From Nomia melanderi (Eukaryota; Arthropoda; Insecta; Hymenoptera; Halictidae): 64,000 nucleotides of DNA. The stretch spans positions 21,335,660 to 21,399,659 of the forward strand of contig NC_134999.1 of the NCBI RefSeq assembly GCF_051020985.1, read 5' to 3'. A model generated the notes under the pieces. It did not search any database. It worked only from the letters and a program-made list of their open reading frames with translations, and was not told the origin of the DNA. Below, piece after piece: positions 22,477 through 33,812 of this stretch; position 1 is the first letter of the stretch, and each line of letters opens with the position of its first letter. The position numbers and the translations under genes are program-made.

Positions 22477-23020
22477 CGCGATGAATTTTCGAGGGCATTC
22501 AACGAATACAACAATTTTTCTCGTGGATAAATCTGAAAAGGAGCGCCATTTGTAAATAAAGTCGTTTCCGCAATCGTGGCGGGAAAAGAACGACTGTTTT
22601 GAATGGCACGCTTGTTGGTTAGTTGCAGCAGTTTCGAATTCTTTGATTTTTTCGATAGTTTCCGTTCGAAAAGTCTCATTTGATTTTCGGTAAGACTGGA
22701 AACATATAGATAATGAAACTAGGGAATTGAAAAAGCAACTCTCTATAGGGATTTCTTAAATTTGACATTATATTTGAAATTGCTTTTCAGAGATGTTTCG
22801 ACGAGAGTTTCCAACCGTTTCTCGTTTCGATTGTATAATCGAGATCTCGTAGCTAAGAAATGGGGTCTTCTCCCTGGATGTCTCAGACTTTTTCCGATAG
22901 AATTCGAATGAACCCATGCCAAAAACTCAGGTTGACGCGCTTGCAGGAAAATGGCGGCGCGATAACCTGTGTTTTGAAACGTTTTGTTGAACCTAGTCGT
23001 GGTCGGAGTTTTCGTTGAGA
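22477..23020. promoter_or_regulatory. bidirectional promoter between TBC1D19 and the ADD-domain gene
   Basis: A 544-base head-to-head spacer that must supply both 5' UTRs and both promoters. No TATA box stands out, as usual for housekeeping pairs. Open frames crossing it on the minus strand show no similarity to anything I know. Confidence 0.6.
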
Positions 23021-26000
23021 ATGGACATCTCAAGCATGCTCGAGGTTCAGGTAGACGAAGTGAAAGAGTTGGACATAAAAGAAAATGGTAAAACCAGAGA
23101 ATCTTCTTAAACAGTTTCTGCATTTCCTTGAAACTCTGTACCTAACCCTATTTCGGTTTTCAGTAACTCCTAAAGATCTGCTTCCAATTACGATAAAAAC
23201 GCCGTCACCGATTTCACAGGAGGAAGCGAACCATTATAAACATATGTTTGGAAGTGGTAAGCATTTCATGTGTCATACAATCTTTTTTCTTAATATATTT
23301 CTCCTGTTACCAGAAATAATTTCATCGTATAATCTGGCATCATGTTTGCTGCCAGGCTTTATTTTTTCTTCTGTTAACTTTTCCTTGAGAAACACTAAGT
23401 GAACTGCCAGTCTAAGAAACACGAATATATAGGAAGCTGAATAGCTGGGAATATTTATAATGCTTTTAGTTTTAAGGATGTGGCTTTATAAGCAGAAAAA
23501 TTAGAGTCATTTGACATATTGTTTCATGTAGTATTGCTTTTACATTGAATGAGATTGATATAAAATCTTAGTTATTTATCATGTTTTATTAATGAAATTA
23601 TAGCCTATTAATGTCTTCTCCTATATCAATAATAAATAGTAAAAAACTAATCGTGATTATGAAAGTAAACTGTATTTTTAAGATAGGTGTTCATGCATTG
23701 TGTCTTTCAGATTTTTCTATAGTACGATTTAGAAGATTACATTGTACAGGATGTGATGCTCATATTGGATCAGCACCTGCAAATGCTGATAACATGTTTG
23801 AGCATCCTATATTGCGTACATTGTTGTGTGCTACCTGCCGTGAATTCTATGGGGATGGCACCTTTGAACAAGGTATACGAATCATTTGAATAAATTATAT
23901 AAAAGTATGAAATTCAATTTTATATCCTCTATTATTTTATTTTGCAGGTGATGATGCTACAGACATGTTCTGTAGATGGTGTGCGAATGGTGGCAATTTG
24001 TATTGTTGTTCTTTTTGTAGTAATACTTTCTGTTATAAGTGTATCAAGCGAAATATTGATCCTGTATTGAGGAAAAAAATTGAAGCAGACGAGCAATGGA
24101 AATGTTTCGTTTGTGATCCTACAGATTTATTTTCTGCGAGAGCAACTTGTTGGGCTTTATTGGAGCATATTAAGAAAATGAATAGGTAGGTAATAAAATA
24201 TCACGATCGCTGTCATCAAAATTGTATTTATAATTATCCGTTCTATTCGCAGGTCTCTACAACATAACTGTAAACTGAGCCAGCACGAAATAGATGAGAA
24301 AATGAATTTAGACGAGGCGAGTTGTTGTCCACGTAGAAGAAAACGGAAGCGTCGAAGAACTGGTTCCAACTCGGAAGAGGATGACAAGTCGTATATTCCG
24401 AAACAAATAGGTATCCTCACAGCCCCAAGAGGTAGAAGAAGAGGCCGTCGTAAGAAGATCCTCAATGGTAGCAGCGTGCCCGTTTCCGGTCAATCGTTCA
24501 CCGGACCGGAAGATCACCGTGATCCTGTAGATCACGAGATACTACCGTCCTTACTTTCGTGCGAACAAACTATGGTAGAAGGTGAAAATGAAACAGTTGA
24601 CACAGACGGTAGAATCATCGCCCAGCAACCACGAACTATATTGCCTCGTAGAATAGAACCTAACATTGTTCCGCAACCGATGTACAACGCTTTCGTGAAC
24701 GTGGTCTCCCCAAATTTCTTGCAGCCTACTTCTCCCATGGTACCTATACGTCAGGTGCACAATCCGTTGAATCAGATGAACTTGTACCAGACTATGCAGT
24801 GCGCACAAACGCCCATGGTAACGATACCCAATCAGAGCGCTGATATGTTGAACCGATTAAATTTTCCTTTAGCGCAGCCACAGATTTCACCACCTAAAAC
24901 GACCAGCTCGAGTATTATAGAGATTGAAAGTGACTCGGAAGAGGTTGCTATCGTTGGTCCGTCGCGAGACTCGCGCTCCTTTAAAGACCATATCGATAAC
25001 AATACTGCAGTACCTATTGCTCTGGTCAGCTCGAAGAGTAATAATACCTTAGGAAGAATACTAGAGATGGAAAGGCGTAATGTGAAAACTCTTAACCAGA
25101 GGTTACTTCCACACGGTCAGGAGATCGATAACATTCTGACGAACCTCAAGAGTAAGCTTCAGGATTTATTTGAAACGGTTAAGAAGGAGGAGCAGAAAAA
25201 GTACAAGCTAAACGAGGCTCGTGACACGATCAAACAGTTTCATCGCGAAATCCGCGACACGGTGTCTCAATTGGCGTGTGTAAACGATAGAATAGTGCGC
25301 GAATATAATCGCTGGAAGAGATATCAGTTGAAGACAGGCGGTATTCAATCTTCGGAATGTAATACACCCCATGAAACGTCGAAGAACGAGGAAATACCGC
25401 TCGAGATGACTTGCGTGAACGAATCTGCATCTGACACTGAGAACAGCGAGTCCGAGAACAATATCATCAAACCGTCAGAGTTCGTCGGTACAACGAACGT
25501 GGTTGGTGGTATGAAATCCTTTAAGAAAAGAACTACCAAGTCGCGTGCTGTGGCCACTGACCGTGTTTCCTTGGTAGATAAAACTGTACAAATATTCGAC
25601 ATTGAATTGGATGATTACGACAAGTGTATAAGGCATTCGTCTCTGAAGAAGTTTGATCAAGGACTTGCAGCACGTAAACAATCGATAAATTATGAAAAAC
25701 AATTTATTTATTATTTACAAAATCGTTTAGACGCCGATAACATTCGATCCGAAGGGTCCAAGAATTTGCCCGACCCAAATGAGACACCATTGAAGGACTT
25801 GATAGAAGCTAATTCGCCATTTATTTCAGAGATGTTGGAGACCATGGACAAATCCGTGAATTCTAGTGATAGTGAAAATGAAAATGAAAATGAAAGCGGA
25901 AGCGAAAGTGGAAACGAAAACGAAAATGAAAACGAAAACGAAAACGAAAACGAAAATGAAAACGAAAATGAAAACGAAGACGAAGAGGAAGAGGAAGAAG

Positions 26001-26377
26001 AAGAAGAAGACGAAGATGAAAACGAAAACGAAAACGAAGATGAAAACGAAGACGAAAAGATATCTGATAAAAAGGACGACGATATGAAATTATCTATTAA
26101 ACAGAAGATAAATACGGTTACAGACCGTTCACGGAAACAAACGTTTGTAAAACTGGTTAACGATATAAATAATGATTTAGGTAAAAAGAAAAGTGTAAAA
26201 AACACTTCTACGTCTATCGTGAACACGCAGAGAGAAACTAAATCGTACGGAAAGCGTTTATCTAGAAATGAGGAAATTTTAATAGTAAACGTATCCACGA
26301 AAGATAATCGCAATACAAGCATAAGTAGAAAATCTACAAACAACAAGGAAGACGACTGTACTATTATTAGTGATTAA
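23021..26377 (+). CDS. ADD1: ADD-domain chromatin protein (ADD1-like, ATRX-type reader)
   Basis: Five exons close in phase to 894 aa: 23021-23087, 23164-23256, 23711-23872, 23948-24185 and 24253-26377. Residues about 55-185 form a full ADD domain. A GATA-like finger (LHCTGC...LLCATC) is followed by an imperfect PHD (FCRWCANGGNLYCCSFC...FCYKC...WKCFVC). The match to the ATRX ADD is close. In ATRX this module reads H3K9me3 with unmodified H3K4. The rest has no SNF2 helicase. It contains a basic patch (RRRKRKRRR), a coiled-coil-prone segment around residues 460-540 and an Asn/Glu-Asp/Glu repeat late in the last exon. This matches the fly arrangement, where ADD1 is separate from the XNP helicase and acts with it at heterochromatin. 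Calling it ADD1 is inference from domain layout. Confidence 0.85.
25872..26060 (+). repeat. coding NE/DE hexanucleotide repeat
   Basis: An in-frame GAAAAC/GAAAAT-type repeat in the ADD1-like gene encodes a long Asn-Glu run grading into Glu/Asp, giving a highly acidic disordered segment. It reads as an open Ser/Phe-rich frame on the opposite strand, which is an artefact. Confidence 0.9.
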
Positions 26378-28517
26378 ATTATGATTCATAACATCTTCCA
26401 TCAATCTCATTAAAATTTTTATGGCTTTTTAAAACTTGTCTCTTGTTATGATTTTCTTCTTAAGCATTCTGTTACACGTTTTTGTTTTTTCTCACTAGCG
26501 ATAACGAAATTGTTGCTACAATTAGAGATTTCCAAAATAGGAAGGCAATACACTGACACGTGAATTCAAAACGTTAATGTCCACAAGTTCCTTAAATTCT
26601 TTAAATTCAAGCAATTTCTTTTACATTTCCAATTGACGAGTCGATCTTTTATTTTCAATATACATGTCACGCGCCGATAAAGATTTATTTAGAAATTCTT
26701 TAAATAACGCTTATGCAAAGTATAAAGTAAGAATTTATACGAGTGTTAACGAAACTATTTTCTTTTAAACGATCGTGTTCAAGATTGTCATTGTTTTCTT
26801 GTACATATATAATACATTGTTCGGTAGCAAGTAATGTAAAAAGTTGACATATATTTGATTAATGATTTCCCCGATGATTTTAAACCGTATCTCTTTCGTA
26901 CGTGATTACATTTGTTCAATTACGACCATCGTTTTTGATGCTTGTAATTCATTTCTCTATGTAAAGTTGCTCTGTAAGACTGCACACACACACTTTGGAA
27001 ATGAGTATTTCCTGAAACGATTAGGATACGTTATTGAGTGAACGTTGAATTCGATAAGTTTCTAGAATTTATATATAAATATGTTGAATACGAATACTTA
27101 ATATTATACCTATACTTGTTAGGTAAGATGTGTATAAACGAGCGTGAACGAATGGGTGTCCGCAGAAGGGCAAGATTTGTAGCCCTAAGAAGTAAAGTAC
27201 GTTGTTTTGTATGATCTGTGGTAGATAACTTATAGCCTAGCAATTATACTTCGAGCTATAGCGAGCGAATGTTTCCATGGTAGTCGCAAAAGTTCGTCTA
27301 TTAATTTCAACTGAATCAAACTCTACTCAAATAAATTTATTACGAACTGTCAAACGCCGCTATTTTCTTGAATAAATACTGTATAGATACTTACTACTTC
27401 TTTCAGTGACACACACTTTATGGAGCATTCATTCCTTCCTAGAGTTTAAAGAAAGTAAAACAGTACTTTCGTAATTGTTAAGATTTATCGACTTCTTTTT
27501 TTATTTGCTTGTTCTTTGCCCGTCAATATCCGTCATGATTTATCAACGTGACCGATAATTTACCATGTATTACTGACAATAGACGCATAAACAGAAATTC
27601 TTCAGATTTATTTATTTCTCATTTGTTTCGTCCTTCGCGTATACATACGGCATTCAATATATTACTTTTTCTTTTTTGTCGGCTCAAGTTTTATCCTACG
27701 CAGAGATAAACGGTCTCTCTTAACATACATAGTTATACAGTATAACGAGTTCGTAGAAATTTTTTTGCTTTAAAAACAGTTTGAACACGTAATCTTGTCG
27801 CGTGATCGCAGTTTGGTGTACAAATGATCGAACGTAAGAATTATTAAAATGGTTTCGTCGAATTACAAAGCATTACAAATATATTACGCTTCAAGTCGGT
27901 ATGATTGTTGAAGTCAGAGTATGCTACTACTATTAGAAATGTAGATACTTATAAATACTCGCAAATTATGAGCCGCTACGGCATTCTTTTCTTACTAATT
28001 CAAGATTCATTTGTATTTAAAAAAGACAGAAATCAATTACTCATGAATTATGATTAAAATAAATAAATATATACGTTGGAGATTTCAACGATTTCGATTG
28101 TATCGACAATACGGTATTTTTGTTAAGATCGTTAACAAAAACAAATTCAACTAAAATATATGTGTACGAGCACGGCTCGAAATTTGAGTACTTCCATATG
28201 AATTTATAATCTCATATTGGTACATATCAAAGATCGTATTAACGGTTTAAAATAAGTTTGAGCAAATAAATCTCTTATTCACTGGTCGTACGACGGAAAT
28301 TAATGACAGTATCGAAGGTTAGTGGAAATCGTGAAATTTCGTTAACAATGCGTCACGTAACAATAATCATTTTTTTTTGTTCGTTTTTGACTTGAAATCG
28401 GAATAAACAGCGACAGTCTAAATTCTAGCACCGTAACATGACATTTAGAGTGTCGTTAACGTCCTTTTCTCTGAATATCAATCTCAATCTCTCTCTCTCC
28501 CTTTCCATTCTTAATCC
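26378..28517. other. convergent 3' spacer between the ADD gene and the MFSD6-like gene
   Basis: AT-rich sequence of about 2.1 kb between two tail-to-tail genes, likely mostly 3' UTR of one or both. I see no exon, RNA gene or repeat that I can support. Confidence 0.6.
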
Positions 28518-31500
28518 TCAATAGCGGAATTGACCTTTTCTGCCCATACCGTTGTGGTAGACTCTGAGCGGTGTGTAATTCCCATTTCCGTTCATTGCTG
28601 TGCATAGAAGAAAGAGGGAGAAGGGATGAAAAAATAACTGATACAAAACAAGTAACTGAAAAGTAAACTAATCGCACAATGAGATAAACAATAACAAAGA
28701 AACCAGTGAAGAATCTAAAGTAATGCAAATATAGCGGAGAGTAAAGTTTTCTCTCCTTCCATGAAAAATAAAGGCAATTGCGTAAAAGAAAAGGGATTGA
28801 ATATAAATATAAATATAAAGTAATACACAATTAGTTCATACAAACATTAGTCAGCTGATTGCAATGAAGCGTAATTTGTGAAGCATAAAATATGTTCAGA
28901 TATAGCGATATTTCCTGCAGGAGTACCTAAGAAATTCTAATATTTCAATGACATTTTGCTGTTCACTGCATGCAACGACAAGTGTCAACCTTTTGACTTT
29001 AATAGAAATTAGAAAAAGAATCTTATTTACATGGATACAACTGAACTGTCGAATCGTTGAATCTATCTGAAACGAATAGCGTATCAGGAGAATCTTAATC
29101 TGTTCAGTGCATATTTTTCATTCTTGCATAGAATATGTCTTTCGAAAGTAGCAAAAAGCAATTACGACTCAAACCATTCGAATGATTTCAGGGTACTCAC
29201 TCAGCTCATACTCCTTAATAGCGGCTTGTGTGAAAAACGCGATTCATGTTAATGGAACATTTCTGAAATACGTGTATTTGTAAATATATGTACCTTGTAC
29301 AACGGTTGGGGGTTGCCGAGGGCCCTGTATAGTGTGCGCATGACAACGTGGCTTCAGTAGGCCGTGATAGAGGACAAAGTATAAGGCGGCAACTGCTGCT
29401 GCTGCGATGGCCATGTAACGATACACGAATCTTAACGAGTAAACGATGTCAGAGTCGTCTACGTTTATGTAAGCACCGATCACAGCTCCGGTACACCGAC
29501 CTACGTGAACACAGAAATCTTTCAAATATCCACGATCTTGTAACGTTTCAGTGTTAAAGACGATTCATTTGTTCCGCATACCGATACAGAAATGCGCAAT
29601 CACAGGCAATGCCTGGGCAGTTACGGTTAAATGGCGCGGGACAAGATGCCTCAGATACAGAATGGCAGTAACCCACATAATCCCAAGGGTGAACACTTCT
29701 AGAGCCTCCGAAACCAAGGACCACCACGGTCCTGAGACGAGACTCAATCCAGTAAACCTGCAAACGAGTTCCATAAGTTTCAGAAAGTTATTCTAACAAG
29801 TTCGAATTACAGTTGATCGTATATTAGTCGTAACATTATAACTTACCTACCTAATAATGTACACGGTAAAGGCAGTGATGAGAAGATTACTGTGACCACA
29901 ATAGTCGACGAGATGCTCGGATTTCCAGAGGAATAAGAATGCTGGCACAGCTCCCACGGTCATAGCTACGCCAATGGGAAACTCGTTACCTCCTAATTTT
30001 TGTAAATGTCTAAAAGATGGAAAGATTGAAATTGGTGAAGATCCGATGATTTCAGTCTGTCAATTATACGTCACAGATATAGGCCATTGACCACTAGATC
30101 CTTACAATGGCAGATAGCTGTCCATGGCGCTCCAGAAGGTTCCCATGACAATAAGGATGACCACCAAAGCAGCAGTCTCGCTGCCGTATCTTTTAACAGC
30201 GCTCATGGGAAGTGCCAGCATGCCGCTTCTAGTGTGCCACCACCATTCTGGAGGACTCAAAGGCATACCGTTGGCGCAGATAGCAACAACGGCCGCCAGA
30301 AGCATCATAATTGAATGCAGAGCGATCGGCAGGTAATAGAAAGAGTTCAGGTTTTCTATCAAGGTGCAGAGATAGCCGGTTAAGGGGCCGAAAATAGCAA
30401 AACCCAAGGAACCGAAAGCTAATTGGCGACCCACGTCGCCGCGCCCGCAGGACGTTTCTCTCGTCGCTATCACCACTGCAGCATCGATTAGGCCCACGGC
30501 TGTCGTTGGAAAAATGTCAGCGACCGATCGTATAACCAAGTACGTCCAGAAGACTAGATGCGACCAATTCTCTCCCCGTTGGCACTGGCTTTCCACGAAA
30601 ACACTGTCTGCAAAGAAACGAGAGTTTCTCGGGTTGCTGCGAGATATCCAACGGTCATCCGTCAAGCGGCAATATTACCTGGGAGAGTGTACGCATCGAC
30701 CAAGTTGCATTCGATGGAACAACTCTGGTACACCTCTGCCATCCTCGCCTTCAGATCTAGTGGTATACGACAGGCGAAGTACTCGGCCAGAGGATAGGCG
30801 CACCACTCTTTGCCGCTTTCGTTGTTTAAAGCTTGGCCCAGAGTAGCGTTTACAGCCAGAGTACCAGTGTATTCGGTGTAAACATGGCACACCACGTTGT
30901 CGCTCTCGTTGAAGCAGATATGCGGTGGCTCGTTGCCGGCCATTACGAATCTTCGGACCTTCTTGAATTCTTCTTGATCCTACAACGTACCTCAAGTTGA
31001 ATTCTTTTTATCGAGCAAAACTCATCTATTTTATGTAACTCTAAGTCGAAGCGAAATAATATAGGTTTTGCACCCGAAATTTACCCTGTTGCGAATCAAG
31101 TACTTCCACATGTATGTCTCATTAATTGGAGTGCAAGACCTATACGTCTCAGATTCAACGAATCAGCGCTACCCTGTATTTTCGTGTTTCCCCGGATACT
31201 CGCCTGCGCATACATTTCACTCTCCAGAGGAATCACCGTGGTCTCGCCGCTTCCCTCCACAGCGATATTAGAGTCGGTGGTTCCGGTAGCAGCGGAACCA
31301 CTGTCGTCCGCCCGCCACCGTTTCGAGCCGACAGGATAGCAAGCGTAATTGCAATCCTCCAGAAGCAACGGACCGACTCTGGTCTCGTCGGACCACCTGT
31401 GACAAGAAACGCGGTCCTTGCATCTTTCTTGCAACACCACGGCGCCCGTCTGGTCGCAGTTGAACTTTAGGCCTGGCCTTCTCCCTTTGGGCAGCTCGAC

Positions 31501-32070
31501 GTGGTCCACGGTTGGAATGATCAGAAGAAACGCGTAGAAAATGGCGGACAGAATGCAGGCGATCGCGATCATCACCCTGAGGTAACGACCCGTCGAGGAC
31601 TTGTTGCTCCTTCCCTGATGACCCGCGAGTTTGTCGGCGATGGGACTGGCGACCAGGGGCCCGACGATCGCTATTGCCGGCGAAACCATCGAGATCATTC
31701 GGATCTGCTCGATGCTCAGGCCCATTTCCATCATGTGAAGCGGAAGAAACGGGAAGAGGCAGCCCATTCCTAGGAAAATCGTTCCAGCGATCCATGTGAA
31801 TCGACTTTGTTCGCGGCGGGGCTTATCGGGTAAGGAACATGGGAACGGAAACACTTCGGATCAACCTTTTCAACTTGCCAAATACTTGCTACCGTTGCGT
31901 CATCTTTCGGAATAGGTGAATCCATTTAACCGGTTCACGCTCGGCGTATACGTACCTCCAAAGAAAAGGAATAATAAGAGCTTCAGTGAAAGGAGATTAG
32001 TGTTGATAAGCTTCTTCTTAGGCAGCTCCTTCGTGGTTTCCATCCTCTCGGTGGACGCCGATATCGTCAT
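28518..32070 (-). CDS. MFSD6-like major facilitator transporter
   Basis: Eight minus-strand exons close in phase to 701 aa: 32070-31956, 31769-31204, 30979-30679, 30607-30106, 30009-29851, 29757-29582, 29500-29294 and 28597-28518. The first membrane helix spans exons 1-2 (LLLFLFFG + GMGCLFPFLPLHMMEMGLS), as in MFSD6 (FYFFFYSAYGSLYPLLPVY). Cytoplasmic loop ASPIADKL is the usual MFS post-helix-2 motif. A long Cys-rich extracellular loop lies between early helices (residues about 120-340), and the C-terminal half is strongly hydrophobic. The protein should be a 12-helix plasma-membrane or endosomal transporter; the substrate is unknown. The junction after exon 2 needs a GC donor (CAG|GCGAGT). 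A 5' noncoding exon candidate is listed separately. Several fly and bee paralogues exist, so I give no symbol. Confidence 0.85.
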
Positions 32071-32371
32071 ATTGAATACGCGGGGAATAAATTGTCTCGC
32101 GAGGGCAGGTACAAAGGATCAAGGAACTCCTCCAGGCGAGCCGCGGTCGTTTATTACACCGATGATCCTCTTCCTATCGCCATCCTTTGGACCCACTTTT
32201 ATCTATATCTAAACACGAACACTCGCTGTTATTATCGTCGCGTCGAGGAGGCAACTTTCCTCGATAATGGAATACATTCGCGAGACGCGACATGGAGGTT
32301 CGTAACTTGTCGACGAGGAAATCGAACGAGAAAATGACAAGGGAAACAAGAGAGGCTTCTCTTCGACTCAC

Positions 32372-32450
32372 TCCATCGGCGATGATGAACGGCGAATGGT
32401 CCAGTGCAACGCTCGGATTCCGCGTGAATTTTTCACGGTAGCCCCGGACG
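32372..32450 (-). other. candidate 5' exon of the MFSD6-like gene
   Basis: On the minus strand, a strong acceptor (TTCTGTTTCAG) at about 32451 and a donor GATGGA|GTGAGT at 32372 bound a 79-base segment. An ATG two bases before the donor could add a few N-terminal residues by another splice; I could not decide. A further minus-strand donor, TTGCAG|GTGAGA at 33570, may end an earlier noncoding exon. Confidence 0.35.
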
Positions 32451-33598
32451 CTGAAACAGAACGATTAAACGTTAATAAATAAACGGGTAAAAGTAATAAG
32501 CGCGTAACTGTAACGCTGCGAGCCAGTTATTTCTTATGTCGTCTCGTTACACGCCATATGATTTACCGATCGTTTATTTTTCTTACTAGCCGCGCAAAGC
32601 ACACGCGGCTCGTTGTGTGTACTTTGTTACGCATCAAGAGTCTCGCACCATAAGAATCGATGCCGAGGTAAATACGGGTGTCGTTCCAGAAAGATGCGTC
32701 GCAATCGTCGAACCGATCCATTACCCTACAACTCGAACGCAATGCGAAACGCCGGAGAGATACGGCGTTCGTGCGTTCGTCGATTCGTCAGGGTTGCACG
32801 CGTTGCACGCGACGCTCGGTGGATACCTTCGCGGTATTTAAATCCTTGATCGACGAGCTGAATGTCTATTCATAAAGAAATGGAAAAATCTTCTAAGTTT
32901 GAACTATTCAGCGTTTCGCTGTAGAATCTGAATTGATCCGATTCGCTTGTATACTTTAAAGAACCTTCGTCCGCAAAGGATTAAGCTATCACAAGTGTTT
33001 TAGCCGATGTTCTTCCATAGTTGCAATCCGTTCGTTTCAAAGAACCGCGGACAAATTAGCAAAATTAACCCTCTCAAGTGTTTACAAGGTTCAGCCGAGG
33101 AGAGGGCAGCGTCTAAGTTTGCTTTCGCGGAAAAGGTCCGACGAACTTCTTAAGTTCAAAGGGGCGAGAGCGTTCCCACGGTAAAATTCCGTGTAGTCCG
33201 CTTCAACGGACGCATCCCCGTCGCTTTAATTCCGCGGGGAAGATTGGAGAAACGTGTACTCGTGGGCGCAACAGCCTCGAGTGTTTCATACACACTTAAC
33301 GCACCCTTAAACCCTCGGGTTCGAGCGTCGACTCTGCCGTGGGACGAGGCTGCAACGGCAAACGGCGCCAGACAAACGCAGACACGCGACTAACGCCACA
33401 CCGGTCCACCCTCGGAACCTTACGTATTACTCGACTTCCTTCCGGTTAAAGGAGAACTTTATCAGGAGCTATCCGACGGCACGTCTCCGCTAGCGTTCGC
33501 GAACCGTTCACCATCCTGTGCACGCGCGCGACGCGTCCTCGCCGCAATTTTTCGCCGAGAACTTCTCACCTGCAACAAGCACGGGAAACCGGGGTGAG

Positions 33599-33812
33599 TT
33601 AACCCTTAACGGACCGGAGGTATTTCAGGTTCACTTACCATAAAAAAATACCGTGACATAGACAACAAGAAAGAAATTCACAGAAGCGACGATACTTGAC
33701 ATTGCAAATATTCCAACAGCAGTGGTAAAAATAGTGATTCCTGCCGCCATATACGCGGCACTGCACCCGGTAAATAAAGCTGCCGCTTACATGGCGGTCC
33801 GTTGAGGGTTAA
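33599..33812. mobile_element. piggyBac-like MITE, family A, copy 1
   Basis: A 214-base element bounded by TTAA on both sides. Inside these are inverted termini CCCTTAACGGACCG (left) and CGGTCCGTTGAGGG (right), matching at 13 of 14 bases. TTAA target duplication plus a CCC start is the mark of piggyBac-superfamily elements. There is no ORF, so it is non-autonomous. Subterminal sequence (TATTTCAGGTTCACTTACC and AAAAAATACCGTGACATAGA) is shared with the copies at 37.8 and 59.3 kb. Confidence 0.8.

Noticed and set aside
22743..23123. 126-codon minus-strand ORF over the bidirectional promoter
   Set aside because: It overlaps exon 1 of the ADD gene and does not connect in phase to TBC1D19, whose N-terminus is complete at 22476.
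25711..26346. 211-codon Ser/Phe-rich ORF antisense to the ADD gene
   Set aside because: It is the complement of the NE/DE hexanucleotide repeat; the sense strand has the ADD domain and correct splice sites.
31268..31795. 175-codon ORF in another frame of the MFSD6-like exon
   Set aside because: Shadow frame, basic and without membrane helices, while the neighbouring frame gives clear MFS helices.
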